64,000 nt of DNA from Nonlabens ulvanivorans. Lineage in GTDB: Bacteria; Bacteroidota; Bacteroidia; Flavobacteriales; Flavobacteriaceae. The position numbers and the translations under genes were made by a program. The stretch covers positions 107,118 through 171,117 of the forward strand of contig NZ_BBMK01000007.1 of NCBI RefSeq assembly GCF_000755285.1, written 5' to 3'. Each line of letters begins with the position of its first letter. Within the stretch, counting starts at the first letter, position 1. Positions 9,890-20,470 of this stretch are shown one piece after another. The notes below the pieces were generated by a model. The model saw only the letters and a program-made list of their open reading frames with translations. It searched no databases and was not told the DNA's origin.

Positions 9890-10807
9890 TCAGAATTTTA
9901 ATAATTCATTCTTATCCCATAGACCCCCCCAATAGGCTCCTACTTCACCTTCATCACCTTTTTTCCAAGACTCATCAAAAGATGAAAAATAAAATAGATC
10001 TACACCATTATCTCGAGACCATTTTTGTGTATCTATAAAATATTTCATCGCGTTAATCGTAGATGCATCTGCAGCCTTCAAACTTTCTCCACGACTAGGC
10101 CATCCGGTTTCTGTTATAATAACTTTCTTACCATGTCTAGCTGCAGCATTTAAAGTCTGATCAAACATAGCTTTCATATGACTATTTGCATATCCAATAG
10201 ATGTGCCTTCCCAATAAGGATAACAATTTGATAGAATCACATCAGAATTTTTAATAAGATCTGGATGAACAGAAAACTCATAATAGGCATCTACATAACC
10301 TACATTAACTTGAGGAACAGCAGCCTTTACCCTTTGCATATAGACTATAAGCTGTTCAAGAGTCAAGTCATTACGATAAAGCACCTCATTACCTACTGCG
10401 GCGATATTTACAAATCCTTCTTTTGCTAACTTGATAAGAGCTATAATCTCTTCTTCATTTTTTTCTAAATCGTCACTTAACCATGCTCCAACCATTGTCT
10501 TTAGACCATGTTTATGTGCCATTTCAGGCACAAATTCGTTTCCTTCAATACATGAAAACGATCGGACCCATTTAGTAAAAGGCTTTATAATTTTTATTCT
10601 TCTCTCTACTTGTTCTTTGGTAATTTTATCTCCAGGCTCTTGACCATCCTCATACATACTAAAACAAATGCCGTGCATTCCGTTCATAAGAGTATCACGC
10701 CATAGTTTTTTCAACTCAGATTCAGAATAATTAGAAAGCTCAATACCACTGACATGAATATTACTGACTCCATTTTCTTTAAAAAATTGATCTTTTCTAA
10801 ATGACAT
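9890..10807 (-). CDS. GH17 beta-1,3-glucosidase/glucanase, cytoplasmic
   Basis: A 305-residue GH17 domain with no signal peptide. The clan GH-A catalytic glutamates are seen in VGNEVLYRND (acid/base, about residue 140) and IITETGWPSRG (nucleophile, about residue 232). The C-terminus reads GAYWGGLWDKNELLKF. It is closely similar to the GH17 module fused to the transporter encoded just upstream (shared GICFS, VGYVDAYYxF, VILxNCYPxWEG), so the two look like a duplication. Lacking a secretion signal, it probably acts on imported laminari-oligosaccharides in the cytoplasm. It starts 3 bp after the corrected end of the fusion gene and is the last gene of its operon. Confidence 0.88.
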   Translation of the reverse strand: MSFRKDQFFKENGVSNIHVSGIELSNYSESELKKLWRDTLMNGMHGICFSMYEDGQEPGDKITKEQVERRIKIIKPFTKWVRSFSCIEGNEFVPEMAHKHGLKTMVGAWLSDDLEKNEEEIIALIKLAKEGFVNIAAVGNEVLYRNDLTLEQLIVYMQRVKAAVPQVNVGYVDAYYEFSVHPDLIKNSDVILSNCYPYWEGTSIGYANSHMKAMFDQTLNAAARHGKKVIITETGWPSRGESLKAADASTINAMKYFIDTQKWSRDNGVDLFYFSSFDESWKKGDEGEVGAYWGGLWDKNELLKF

Positions 10808-10810
10808 TGT

Positions 10811-13151
10811 TTAATATTTAAAATTTTCGTCCTTATCCCATATTCCCCCATCTTGCTCCTACATCACCTTCTTGATGAACTTTCCATGATTCATCAAACG
10901 ATGAGAAGTAAAACATTTCTACTCCTTTATCTTTAGACCAGTTAGTAACATTTACAAAATACTTCATTGCATTAATCATAGATGGAACTGCTTCTAGATT
11001 TTCTGATCCTTCATTAGGCCAACCTGTTTCTGTAATAATAATTGGTTTTTCTCCAGCAACTTGTTTCACCATTTCATACATCTCATTAAGATAAGCAGTA
11101 GATTTCCCTATTGCGCAACCTTCCCAGAATGGATAACAATTGATCAATATGACATCGCATATTTCTATAAGTTCTGGGTGATCCACAAATTGATAGTAGG
11201 CATCTACATACCCTACAGGAATATTGGGAAGAGCTTTTTTAACTCGTTTAAGATAATCAATTACGGCTTCCATGGGTAATTCATCTCTTAGAAGTACCTC
11301 ATTACCTACCACCGCTATGTCAACTTGACCTTTATTAGCTAGGTCTATTAAACTCTCGATTTCTAAATTATTTTGAGCCTCGTTGCCACTAACCCATGCT
11401 CCTATCATTGATTTAAGACCTTTTGAACGAGCAGAAAGAGGAATTAACTCATTTCCATTTCTACTAGAAAATGAACGTATCCAAGAAGTATATGGAGCTA
11501 TAACTTCCATTCGCTCATCGATTTGAGTGCCACTTAATCTCTGGTTTACATTTTGTCCTTCTCTATAGGGACTAAAACATATACCATGAAGCTTTGAGCT
11601 TAGAGATTTCTGGAAAGCTGATTTCAATTCGTCTAAAGAAATATCATCTTTAACATCAGTTAAATAAGTACTTTTACCTTTTAAAGACATTAAAGACTCT
11701 AACTTATTTAAACCATAAAAAGAAGTATTTAATCCTGCATTTAAGCTTTTACGTTTATCTAATTGTGATCGAATCTCACTAGCTCTTTCTTCAGTCACAT
11801 CATAGTTGCGCATGATAAACATTGCAGCCAAAGTTCCTAACATTGGAAAAAAGCAGAAAAAAGCATGTAACCCATCAACCGCTCCTTGCTGCTCTAATGT
11901 AGCCAAATCAGAATCAAACCCTACTAACCAAATAATTCCACCACTCAATGCTCCTGCAATTGCATAACCAACCTTTACCATCCACCAATAAATTGCTCCA
12001 AAGGTTCCTTCTCTTCTCTTACCAGTATTTAGTTCATCAATATCTATCACATCGGCAGTCATAGACATCATGATTGTAAACAAACTACCAATACCAAACG
12101 AGAAAAATGGAAGTGCAAATATGTACAACCATGGTTTACCAGGTATGAACAAGAAATAAAGCATTACATACCCTATGATTGATATGCTTTGGCAGATCAT
12201 AAATGCTTTCTTCTTTCCTAATTTTTTAGAAAGTGCTGTCACGATAGGAATCACAATAAAAGTTGTTCCTAATGCACCTAAACAACCAAATAGTGAAACC
12301 CAAACACCTGATGCCCCTGCGTCTCCATTGAACAGCTTGTAAACGATCACAAAAAACGTAAGTGACGCAACCGTATTGAAAGCATTAAAAATAAAAAACG
12401 TCGATAAACATAACTTTCTAAATTCCTTAATCTTGAAAGCTTCTTTAAAACTGTCTCTTATTTTTGTTAAGCTACCACCGATATTTGATAAATTTAACGG
12501 CTCATAATCTTCATTGAGAGTCGATTTACTTTTGATAAAAATAGCAGGAACCATTGCACAAACAGCACAAGGAATGGCTACCCAAATTGCAAGTTCTCGT
12601 GCGGCAACATCTGCAGATGGGAACCACTCAGGATCGTACATTATTAACCAAAACAATGGTGCAATAACCCAAGCCCATTGCCCAATCCATTGAGCAACAG
12701 CCATGATGTTAGTACGTTCATGAAAATCATCACTCATTTCATATCCCATAGCTACATATGGTACACTAAATAATGTAAGGCCTAAGTAAAATATAATCGA
12801 CCAGAAAAAGAAATACCAAAAGTTATATTCTAAAGAATTTTCTTTAAATAGTTGCCACATAAAAATATAAGCAACACCCATTATAATTGATCCTATTAAA
12901 ACATAGACACGTCTTCTTCCCCATCTAGACTTTGTATTATCAGACACAAAACCCATTATAGGATCAGTAATAGCATCTAACAGTCGTGGAAATAAATATA
13001 TCATTCCCCACATCAATCCCGTAAATTTCAAGTCCTCAACCAGCACTACCATAAAAATCCCTAAAATCGCAGGAAACATTTGATTAGCAAACATTCCTAC
13101 TCCAAAGGCTAATTTTTGACCAAATGGAACTTTGTTTATAATGGTAGACAT
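10811..13151 (-). CDS. GPH-type sugar:cation symporter fused to a C-terminal GH17 glucanase
   Basis: Residues 1 to about 460 are a 12-segment MFS/GPH (MelB-like) sugar symporter: LLDAITDPIMGFVSDNTKSRWGRRR is the family signature, and DVIDIDELNTGKRREGTFGA the central-loop motif. A linker of about 45 residues leads to a GH17 domain (about 510-772) with both catalytic glutamates (VGNEVLLRDE, IITETGWPNEG). In this family the C-terminus faces the cytoplasm, so the enzyme should meet its substrate as it enters. As sequenced the frame stops at 10833 because a G-tract has five G (10845-10849); the paralogue has seven, and the other frame continues as GGIWDKDENFKY to 10811. Fusion seen directly; substrate inferred from context. 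Confidence 0.88.
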
Positions 13152-13156
13152 ATAAT

Positions 13157-14667
13157 TTAGTTTTTAGTTGGTATAATCACAGTTTGTAAGCTTTGTGGAC
13201 CTAGGTTGATATTAACCACGCTTTCGCGAAAGCGTAATTCATAGTTTTTATCTTTCATTCCTTCATTGAAAATCACAAAAGCAATCGTACCATCAGGGTT
13301 TTTTGCAGCGGTAACCATAAGATCTTTATCTGAATTTTGAACATCTATTACCTCTGCTCCAGGTCGTATGTACTTACTGAAATGTGCCATGGTATAATAA
13401 AGTGGAGTAAAATAAACCTCGTCATTATCTGGATCTACAATTACAGGTGCCACACACCAGTTCTTGAACCAGTTAGGTCCACCTTGACGATCTAGAACCA
13501 TATTCCAGTCGACCCAACCGTCTACCCAATTATTCATACAACCTATAATATCACGGGCATAACGATTTACTGGAGCATATTTAGGATGTAAATGTTTATC
13601 TTCTTCTCTTGCCCAGTCCCAGCCCCCCCAATCTGTCGACTCTTTAGACCAATACCACTTATCATTTCTCCATTCTGGTACTTGTGAATCTACACAACCT
13701 TCAGTCTCAATCAGATATTTATCTGGTGCTTTAAAATGAGCATATTGTAGATCTTCAGCAAAATAATCATATGTACTTTCATACCAGTGAATCGCTGTAC
13801 CGTCATAATATTTTGAAGTAGCCTCATCTTTATACATGACGTCTACCCATTCTTTAATTCCTGCTCTATTCTGATCGTAACCCAAAATGATTTTATCACC
13901 GTGGCCATCCTTTTCTAATTTAGGACCTAGATGATGCTGGACAAAGTCTGTCATCTCTTGTGGTGTGTAATGCATACTTTCCCAGTTGTCACCATTGCCA
14001 TGTGGTTCATTCTCCACAGTAAAGCCCCATATAGGAATACCTTCGGCCTCATAAGCGTCTACATATTTTGAAAAGAAAAGTGCCCATGTATCATAATATT
14101 TAGGTAGTAACTTACCACCTACCCATGCATTATTATCTTTCATCCACGGCGCTGCTGTCCATGGAGAAGCAAATATTTTAAATCCATCATCAGACGCAGC
14201 CATGGCATCCTTAATCATGGGAATTAAGTCATCGCGATCTTCTTGTATAGTGAAGTGCTCTAACTCCATATCATCGACAACAGGCGAATAAGAATATTGT
14301 GACAATGAGAAATCACAACTGTTCATATGCGTGCGTGTTAGTGAGTAATTTGCACCTTCATTAGAAAAATAGGCGTCAATTATAGAGTCTCTATTTTTTT
14401 ACTTAATCGATTTAGTAAATAGGCAGAACTTTCTGTAAATGCGCCGCCGAAACCAGTAATTTTCTGGTAAGTGATACTGTCATTTATAGTAATAACAGTG
14501 GTGCTATCTTTTACTTCAAATGGTGTAACGCGAGTTAAGTTATTACCTGCTGCAGACGTCTCGTAAACCTCAACATCAAGCGTACTATGTTCTTCTTTAC
14601 AGCTCATTATTACACTGATTATAATGACTAGTAATAAACAGGTCGGTAAGTTTTTCCATCTATTCAT
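13157..14667 (-). CDS. GH30 beta-glucosidase/beta-1,6-glucanase lipoprotein (one-base frameshift)
   Basis: About 500 residues: lipoprotein signal (SVIMSC), then KITGFGGAFTESSAYLLN, the GH30 N-terminal block, the acid/base in FTVENEPHG and the nucleophile in LIETEGCVD. A C-terminal beta-sandwich ends LGPQSLQTVIIPT. The frame breaks in an A7 run near 14392; eight A would give SKKNRDSIIDAYFSNEGA and join the halves. Members of this family in laminarin loci remove beta-1,6 branches or terminal glucose; the lipobox puts it in the periplasm or at the outer membrane. Its ATG overlaps the stop of the preceding GH17 gene. One copy of the genome palindrome is embedded at 13219, encoding LRFRES. Confidence 0.87.
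13219..13234. repeat. 16-bp palindrome CGCTTTCGCGAAAGCG, in GH30 coding sequence
   Basis: A perfect copy of the window-wide palindrome with flanking A and T that extend the symmetry by one base each side. It is translated as R-F-R-E in the C-terminal sandwich of the GH30 enzyme without disturbing the frame. Confidence 0.8.
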
Positions 14668-15944
14668 ATCCTTTAAAATTTGATTTTACTGCTGGTAAAT
14701 GCACAGCCTTCATAAGTTGTACTTTGTTACCATCATAAGTTTTAGAAATTGAATGACCATTTCTAGTAAGACCTTCAAATACATTTTTATCAACTAAATC
14801 CCATAGTCCATATTTTACTTTTCCGTTAATAGTAAATAGTCCAAAATGATTTTCTGAACCTTGTGGATTTGTCGCGTCTTTCCATTGCTCATCAAAAGCC
14901 TCAAAATAGAAACAAGAGATTTTATTCTTTCTAGTCCATTCTCTAGTGGCCTGATAGTATAATCCAGACTTAAACTCATCTGTAGCCTTTGACCCATTAT
15001 TACCATATAAACCACTAGAATATGTTGCCCATCCAGTTTCACCAATGTGAATTGGTTTATCGACACCTATTGACTTCATGTATTCATAAACACGATTGTA
15101 TTGATCCATCGCATAGCCTATAGATCGCTCCATTGACTTCTCTACTTTTTGTTCCTTAGAAAGTGTACTTTCTTCCGGAGAGTTCCCCCCAAAATATTGG
15201 GTTATAATGAGTATCATGCATAGGGTAAGTATGCATCGAGATATAATCTACGGCTTTAATTAATTGATTTAATTCTGTCGTATGATATACGTCTTCGCCA
15301 CCACCCCATGAAGCAAAGTTGTCAGAGCTAGTAATCCATAAATCCTTAGATAGTTCTCCTTTTTTCTTAAGATTTTGAAGATGGCTTACCCATTTAAGAA
15401 TCACGGCAGGTTGCACATAGTAACTTGTCGCCCATTTTACCATTGCCTCATTACCTACTGCGATAATTTTAATGATATCTGGATACTGTTGCGCTAATTG
15501 TACTGCACGATCAATCTCTGCAGCATTATTTTCACTTTCTATATTATGATCTGGCTCTATTGCCGTCCAAGCATTTTTACAATCTATCCATGCACCCAGC
15601 ATGACATACATTTCAAAACCTGGTTGCTCTCTTTTTAACTCGTCAATCGCTTTAACCACGTTTGTAGCCATAGGTAATTGCATGTTATAAGTACGCAGGA
15701 TTTTTACATTCATAGCTGCAAGAATTTTCATATCATTCTTGATTTGCCCTATGGATGGCTGTATATCTCTAGAAGTACTGCGGTAACCACCGTATGAGAT
15801 CGCTAGATAATCTGGGTTAGATAAGATAGCACTTGCTGTCATTGTATTTGCTTCTGTTACTAGAGGTTTATTTTCATTAACATCTTTGCATGCTGTCACT
15901 AAAACCAACAGCATGATAAATAAAGATTTGATATGAAACTTCAT
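14660..15944 (-). CDS. GH17 beta-1,3-glucanase lipoprotein (frameshift)
   Basis: About 428 residues once joined: lipoprotein signal with lipobox LVTAC, then a GH17 domain with acid/base in AVGNEAMVKW and nucleophile in HIGETGWATYSSG. The region following, SCFYFEAFDEQWKD, is also typical. The halves are separated by a frame break in a G6 run at 15185-15190 (FW-G-NSPEES), which one fewer or two more G would repair. The lipobox places it outside the inner membrane, in contrast to the two signal-less GH17 modules. It overlaps the GH30 start by 8 bp. Upstream, a 42-bp perfect palindrome separates it from the phosphorylase gene. Confidence 0.85.
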
Positions 15945-15963
15945 AACTCGTTTTAATTATTAA

Positions 15964-16005
15964 GATGATTAGTTATCGCTTTCGCGAAAGCGATAACTAA
16001 TCATC
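15964..16005. repeat. 42-bp perfect palindrome containing the 16-bp repeat
   Basis: The core CGCTTTCGCGAAAGCG is extended on both sides by the complementary arms GATGATTAGTTAT and ATAACTAATCATC, giving perfect two-fold symmetry from 15964 to 16005. It lies between the stop of the phosphorylase gene (16090) and the start of the GH17 lipoprotein gene (15944). In RNA it would form a 21-bp hairpin without a U-run, so it may stabilise or partition the operon transcript instead of ending it. Confidence 0.85.
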
Positions 16006-16089
16006 CATCTTATTTTTACTTATTAAGATTTACTTTTATAACCTTAATTTTATGTGCGCGTTGAAATAACATTTCACTTGTTTTTCTAT

Positions 16090-19000
16090 CTAGCTCAGTC
16101 CATCAAAAGTTATTTGATCACCATCAGTGAACATAACTAGTATATTTTCAGCGATGCTTTGGGTATAGATAACTGGCACCTGACAATATGTAAATGCCAG
16201 TGATCCTTTATTGACTTTTATAGATTGCTTCTTTTGATTTACATCTACATAATTAAAGTCTTGATTAGTTTTTAAAAACTCTAGTTTGCGCAGCATGCTA
16301 GGTTTAAATGAAAGCATACCATTAGTAACCACGAGACCTAGCTCGCCAAAACGGCTCAAGATATCTTCCTTAACCTGCCCAGTCATTCCTGGTTGTTGAG
16401 CACCTTTTGTACCTGGCGTATGTGAATATGGATCTGTAGGTACCGCACCATACAATTCTGGTGATTTATGAGCTCCGATTCCTGCTTGAATCTCAAAATA
16501 GTGATCAAACATTTTCCCGATGATCTTATCGTTAGCACCTTCATTAACTGCTTTTAAACAGCACTCTTGTACTGCAAGCAATAGTTTAGAAACCATATGC
16601 CAGTATATAGAACCTAATCCTTCATAGCCGAAGAATGTACCCGACCTACCGGTAAAGGCTTTATGATTAAAAACCGCTTCAAAAGTTTTCTCTAGTTGTC
16701 TTTGTTCGGTTTGAACTAAGTCTTTATAATCGCCATTAGATAAATTCTTCAATGCTTTTTTAAGACTGTTAACGTTATTAAAGTTAGCATTGAAGTGATA
16801 GTCTCCAGTATTATCTTGAACTACTATTTGTTGATTACCGTTTTTAAGAAGTTGCTGCAGTAATTGTGACTTTGCAACCAGTTCTTGAGGTATTATATTC
16901 TTCTCCTCAAATCCAGGTAAATCTTTATTAGGGTACAGGATATAGCTGTACTGGTCTTCTCTAAATAGTGCGCTGGATTTTAATCCATCCATTACCTCAA
17001 GTGCCTGTTTAGAGTTTAAGTAACCAGAACTTAAAACTGCTACCTGACCTTCTAACATTTCAGATAAGTATGAAACACTTACGTCTCCATTATCTTCTAT
17101 GGTCATCAGATTATAGGCATGGTACATGCCATCTGCACGTTTATTTGCGTCTATACTGTGGTCTAAGTATTTTAAAGTAGTTTCTATGAATTCTAGTACG
17201 CTACTTTTTGAAATATCTTTTTTATCGCCTGAGAAGTTGTTGTTGTAAATTCTAGTTCTATAGTTACTTGCTGGTTGAGAAACGCCATCTAGAACAGCTC
17301 TACGTTGTGTATCATTCATAGCACCATCAAGTAATCCATAATGATCCTTTAAGGTCTTGCTTACACCTGCAAAAAATACTTCTAACTCCTGAGAAACTGC
17401 AGTAGTTTCAAAATCAGCATTTTTAATGAAGTCATTAAAGTAGTTTAAGAAACGTCTTAGGTAGTATAATGTTACCATGGAAACTCCATTTCCTACCAGC
17501 GCATTATTTGCATCGTTCCATTCTGGACGTTGAGTGTTTAACCATATACCAGCTTCAGGGATAAGATTAGAAACTTTAGCAAGAACCGTTGCTAGTAATT
17601 TTTCAACTAGATTTACTCTATAAATATGACCTGATGTGTCTCTTAATAACGCACCATCTGCTCCTACTTCTTCTCTTCTTTCTTCTATGACTTCTTGTAA
17701 ACGATAATCGAAGTCTATGGTGTCTTTAGGATTCTCTAAGATATCTGCATACTCCTTAATTTTATAAGGAACGTTTGCATAAACAAATAGATCTTCATTT
17801 AAGAAGCTATCCAACTTACCAGGATAGTAATCTTTAATAAACTCTAAGAATTTAAGTAGATAAATGATCTGGTGATCACCCCCCCAATATCCTATATAAG
17901 ACCACGGATCATCTTCTTCTATAACTTCCCAATCAAATCCACCTTTAGTAACTCTATATGGGTTATATCCATCAAACGTGGTTGCGTTTAAGAACTTATG
18001 AATCATTCCATCTATAAACTCAGGATAGGAATGTGCCAGTGCTTCCCAATTCTGGAAAATATCACGCCAGTTACCTTCATAGTCCAAGATTTTTGACCCA
18101 TCTACTTCACTACGTGTATTGATTGAAAACTTATTCCATGGGCGACTAGGATCTCCATGTCTCCTACTAAATTTAAGTGGCAGATACTCTATAACTAACC
18201 TTTTAAAATCTGCATGATTACTTGAGTAAGCAATTTTTGTTATAAGATCGTGATTAAATGTATCTGGTAGCTCTTTAAGCAAGTCTATACAGTCATTATA
18301 AACGTTTCTATTTGCTGCTTTTAAATATTCTTCAAAATCATCTTTTTCAATAACGTAGTTGTTATCAAAAATCCCACCTCGCATGATATTAAACATCGTG
18401 TTTGCAAAGTGTCGGTTATTAGTCAATGGATCTGCAGTTAATTGCAATCCGTCTGACGCTGCTATTAGATTGATAAGTTTTTGCGAACCTAATTCTATAT
18501 TTTCTTTAATCTTGTTGATGAGATGTGCATCTGTCTCAATCTGTTTTGAAATATCATTAATAGAGACGATATTCTTATTAACGTCTGCCATGTAATACCA
18601 TTCCTTACCACTGTTTCCAGCAACTTCCATTTCTGAAACTGTGAAATAAGCGCCTTTCTCTGCCTTTATATCAGTCTCTCCAAGAACATTGAAACCTTTT
18701 CTAAACCTATCTAATTGAAGACTGGATAATAAATAAGTAGGACTATCTAAATTTAAAGACCATACAATATTTGCCTTAAGCGCTTCACTAGGCTCTGCTT
18801 TATCAACAATTACTGCACTAAGCGCTATAATGCCTATTCCTGTTTCTTCTTTAAGTTCAGAACGTTTATACGCATCAACTAGATTGCTAGAAGCTTTTTG
18901 CAAATCCTCTCCTACTGTTGCAGGTAATAAGTTTTGTAATCCATCTAGAACAGTCATTTTCACTTTATCTGAACTACCATTAATGATTTCAGACTTTTTC

Positions 19001-19479
19001 ACAAAACCATAGATATCACTTGAATTCCATGAATATCTATAGGTTAAGTTCAAATCATGGTTGATCTCTTCAAAAACCAACTTATTACCATATACGTTTT
19101 TATATAAATTACGCGAGGTTTTATAAATCCCAGTATATCTATTTGAGAAAGGTTCCCATAGTAAATCGCGGTCTTCTTTATGAAGTCTAATAATCGTTTT
19201 ACTTCCTGTTATATCATTAGATTCTGTAATTTTATCATCGGTATAGTATGGGAATAATGCAGCGTCACTGTTTTTACGACCTGCAGTAAGGCCACCATTA
19301 CTAGAGATAAACATCCAGTGATTTGAATCGCTTACAATGCTCATAAAAAATGGTCGCATCGCATCATGATTACTTATTTTATAATATTTCTCATTTTGAA
19401 AATCGACTAGCTCTCCTTTTACTTCATTATATTGAGAAGTGGCTTTTAGATTTCCTAGATATATTTCTTTATTGGTCAT
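16090..19479 (-). CDS. GH149-type beta-1,3-oligoglucan phosphorylase
   Basis: A 1129-residue protein without a signal peptide or membrane segment, so cytoplasmic. The N-terminal beta-sandwich (SSNGGLTAGRKNSDAALFPY) and the long (alpha/alpha)6-barrel region with GYWGGDHQIIYLLKF near residue 530 match what I know of GH149, relatives of the GH94 phosphorylases; the size also fits. Known members reversibly split beta-1,3-gluco-oligosaccharides with phosphate to glucose-1-phosphate. In this locus it would be the energy-saving final step for imported laminari-oligosaccharides. It is intact. The family call rests on recalled motifs; another clan GH-Q phosphorylase family is the main alternative. Confidence 0.82.
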   Translation of the reverse strand: MTNKEIYLGNLKATSQYNEVKGELVDFQNEKYYKISNHDAMRPFFMSIVSDSNHWMFISSNGGLTAGRKNSDAALFPYYTDDKITESNDITGSKTIIRLHKEDRDLLWEPFSNRYTGIYKTSRNLYKNVYGNKLVFEEINHDLNLTYRYSWNSSDIYGFVKKSEIINGSSDKVKMTVLDGLQNLLPATVGEDLQKASSNLVDAYKRSELKEETGIGIIALSAVIVDKAEPSEALKANIVWSLNLDSPTYLLSSLQLDRFRKGFNVLGETDIKAEKGAYFTVSEMEVAGNSGKEWYYMADVNKNIVSINDISKQIETDAHLINKIKENIELGSQKLINLIAASDGLQLTADPLTNNRHFANTMFNIMRGGIFDNNYVIEKDDFEEYLKAANRNVYNDCIDLLKELPDTFNHDLITKIAYSSNHADFKRLVIEYLPLKFSRRHGDPSRPWNKFSINTRSEVDGSKILDYEGNWRDIFQNWEALAHSYPEFIDGMIHKFLNATTFDGYNPYRVTKGGFDWEVIEEDDPWSYIGYWGGDHQIIYLLKFLEFIKDYYPGKLDSFLNEDLFVYANVPYKIKEYADILENPKDTIDFDYRLQEVIEERREEVGADGALLRDTSGHIYRVNLVEKLLATVLAKVSNLIPEAGIWLNTQRPEWNDANNALVGNGVSMVTLYYLRRFLNYFNDFIKNADFETTAVSQELEVFFAGVSKTLKDHYGLLDGAMNDTQRRAVLDGVSQPASNYRTRIYNNNFSGDKKDISKSSVLEFIETTLKYLDHSIDANKRADGMYHAYNLMTIEDNGDVSVSYLSEMLEGQVAVLSSGYLNSKQALEVMDGLKSSALFREDQYSYILYPNKDLPGFEEKNIIPQELVAKSQLLQQLLKNGNQQIVVQDNTGDYHFNANFNNVNSLKKALKNLSNGDYKDLVQTEQRQLEKTFEAVFNHKAFTGRSGTFFGYEGLGSIYWHMVSKLLLAVQECCLKAVNEGANDKIIGKMFDHYFEIQAGIGAHKSPELYGAVPTDPYSHTPGTKGAQQPGMTGQVKEDILSRFGELGLVVTNGMLSFKPSMLRKLEFLKTNQDFNYVDVNQKKQSIKVNKGSLAFTYCQVPVIYTQSIAENILVMFTDGDQITFDGLS

Positions 19480-19550
19480 TATTTTAAATTATAGTAAAAC
19501 TGCTATTAGAATTTGAAATTGATTAAAATGCAAGATGCTATTGATGATCC

Positions 19551-19566
19551 CGCTTTCGCGAAAGCG
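19551..19566. repeat. 16-bp palindrome CGCTTTCGCGAAAGCG, intergenic
   Basis: A perfect copy between the GH149 start (19479) and the end of the GH16 gene (19599). Short imperfect arms (AAGATGC before, GCAAAATCTT after) suggest a degraded longer hairpin. Confidence 0.8.
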
Positions 19567-19598
19567 TCATGCAAAATCTTAAATCAATATGTTATTAT

Positions 19599-20428
19599 TT
19601 ACTCGTAGATGCGTATATAATCCACATACATAGTTTGAGGAAAAACCGTTTGTTGAGTTGGAGCTCCTACAAAAGAACCACCTACTGCAAGATTCATAAT
19701 AATGTAGAAGTCGTTATCATTAAAAACCCATTCTCCATTCACATCATCTGGCGTAATCTGATTGTACAGCACATCATCGACATAATAGTTAATGTAATCT
19801 GGTCCCCCATTCTATACCAAAAATGTGAAAGTCTGTATCAAATCGATCATTTACGAGGTCATAGGATTTAGTAACAGCATTACCACCAGAATAGCCTGGT
19901 CCATGTACACTACCCAAAACAATTGTAGGATCCTGACCACGGTATTCCATGATATCAATTTCCCCTATTTGAGGCCATATTTGCGTCCCGTTTGCATCAT
20001 CTCCTAACATCCAAAAGGCAGGCCAGATACCATGTCCCCCATGGTAGTTTAATTCTAGCTTCAAAACGACCAAATTTTCTTTGATACTTTCCTTTGGTTA
20101 GCATTCTAGCAGATGTAAATCCAGCACCTTGAAAATTTTCTTGAAGGGCTGTTATTTTTAGCATACCATTTTCAACGTTTACGTTTTCTGTACGATCGGT
20201 ATAATATTGTAATTCGTTATTTCCCCCCCATCCTGGTATACCTTGGTCTGCACCATTACCGATATCAAATCCCCCCCATAAAGTTGGGTCTGGAGCTCCA
20301 TCTACATCAAACTCATCTGAAAGGACTAAGTTTTTTAACGTAGTCACTGTTTGCTTTTCATCTGTAGAACAGCTACTACCTAATAGTATAAAACTTACAG
20401 CTATGGATAGAACAGATAATTTATACAT
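19599..20428 (-). CDS. GH16 laminarinase-like lipoprotein (two frame breaks)
   Basis: About 275 residues: lipoprotein signal (LLGSSC), then VLSDEFDVDGAPDPTLW, the block GIWPAFWMLGDD, the catalytic E-x-D-x-x-E motif in GEIDIMEYRG, and a C-terminus YVDYIRIYE that reaches the stop at 19599. Reading needs three frames, with breaks in G5 runs at 20036-20040 (LPWG/HGIWPAF) and 19804-19808 (GIEWG/PDYINYY); in each case one fewer or two more G restores the frame. Two other runs in the gene are G7 and intact. It is shorter than the GH16 at 1402 and has no PKD domain. Endo-beta-1,3-glucanase activity is inferred from the family. Confidence 0.85.
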
Positions 20429-20470
20429 GGTGTGATTTTTTTTAATTTCATAATTCTTGTCTTTCTCCTA

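Noticed and set aside
19569..19871. Plus-strand ORF of 100 codons opposite the GH16 gene
   Set aside because: It is the antisense of a well-supported GH16 catalytic domain and has no recognisable features.
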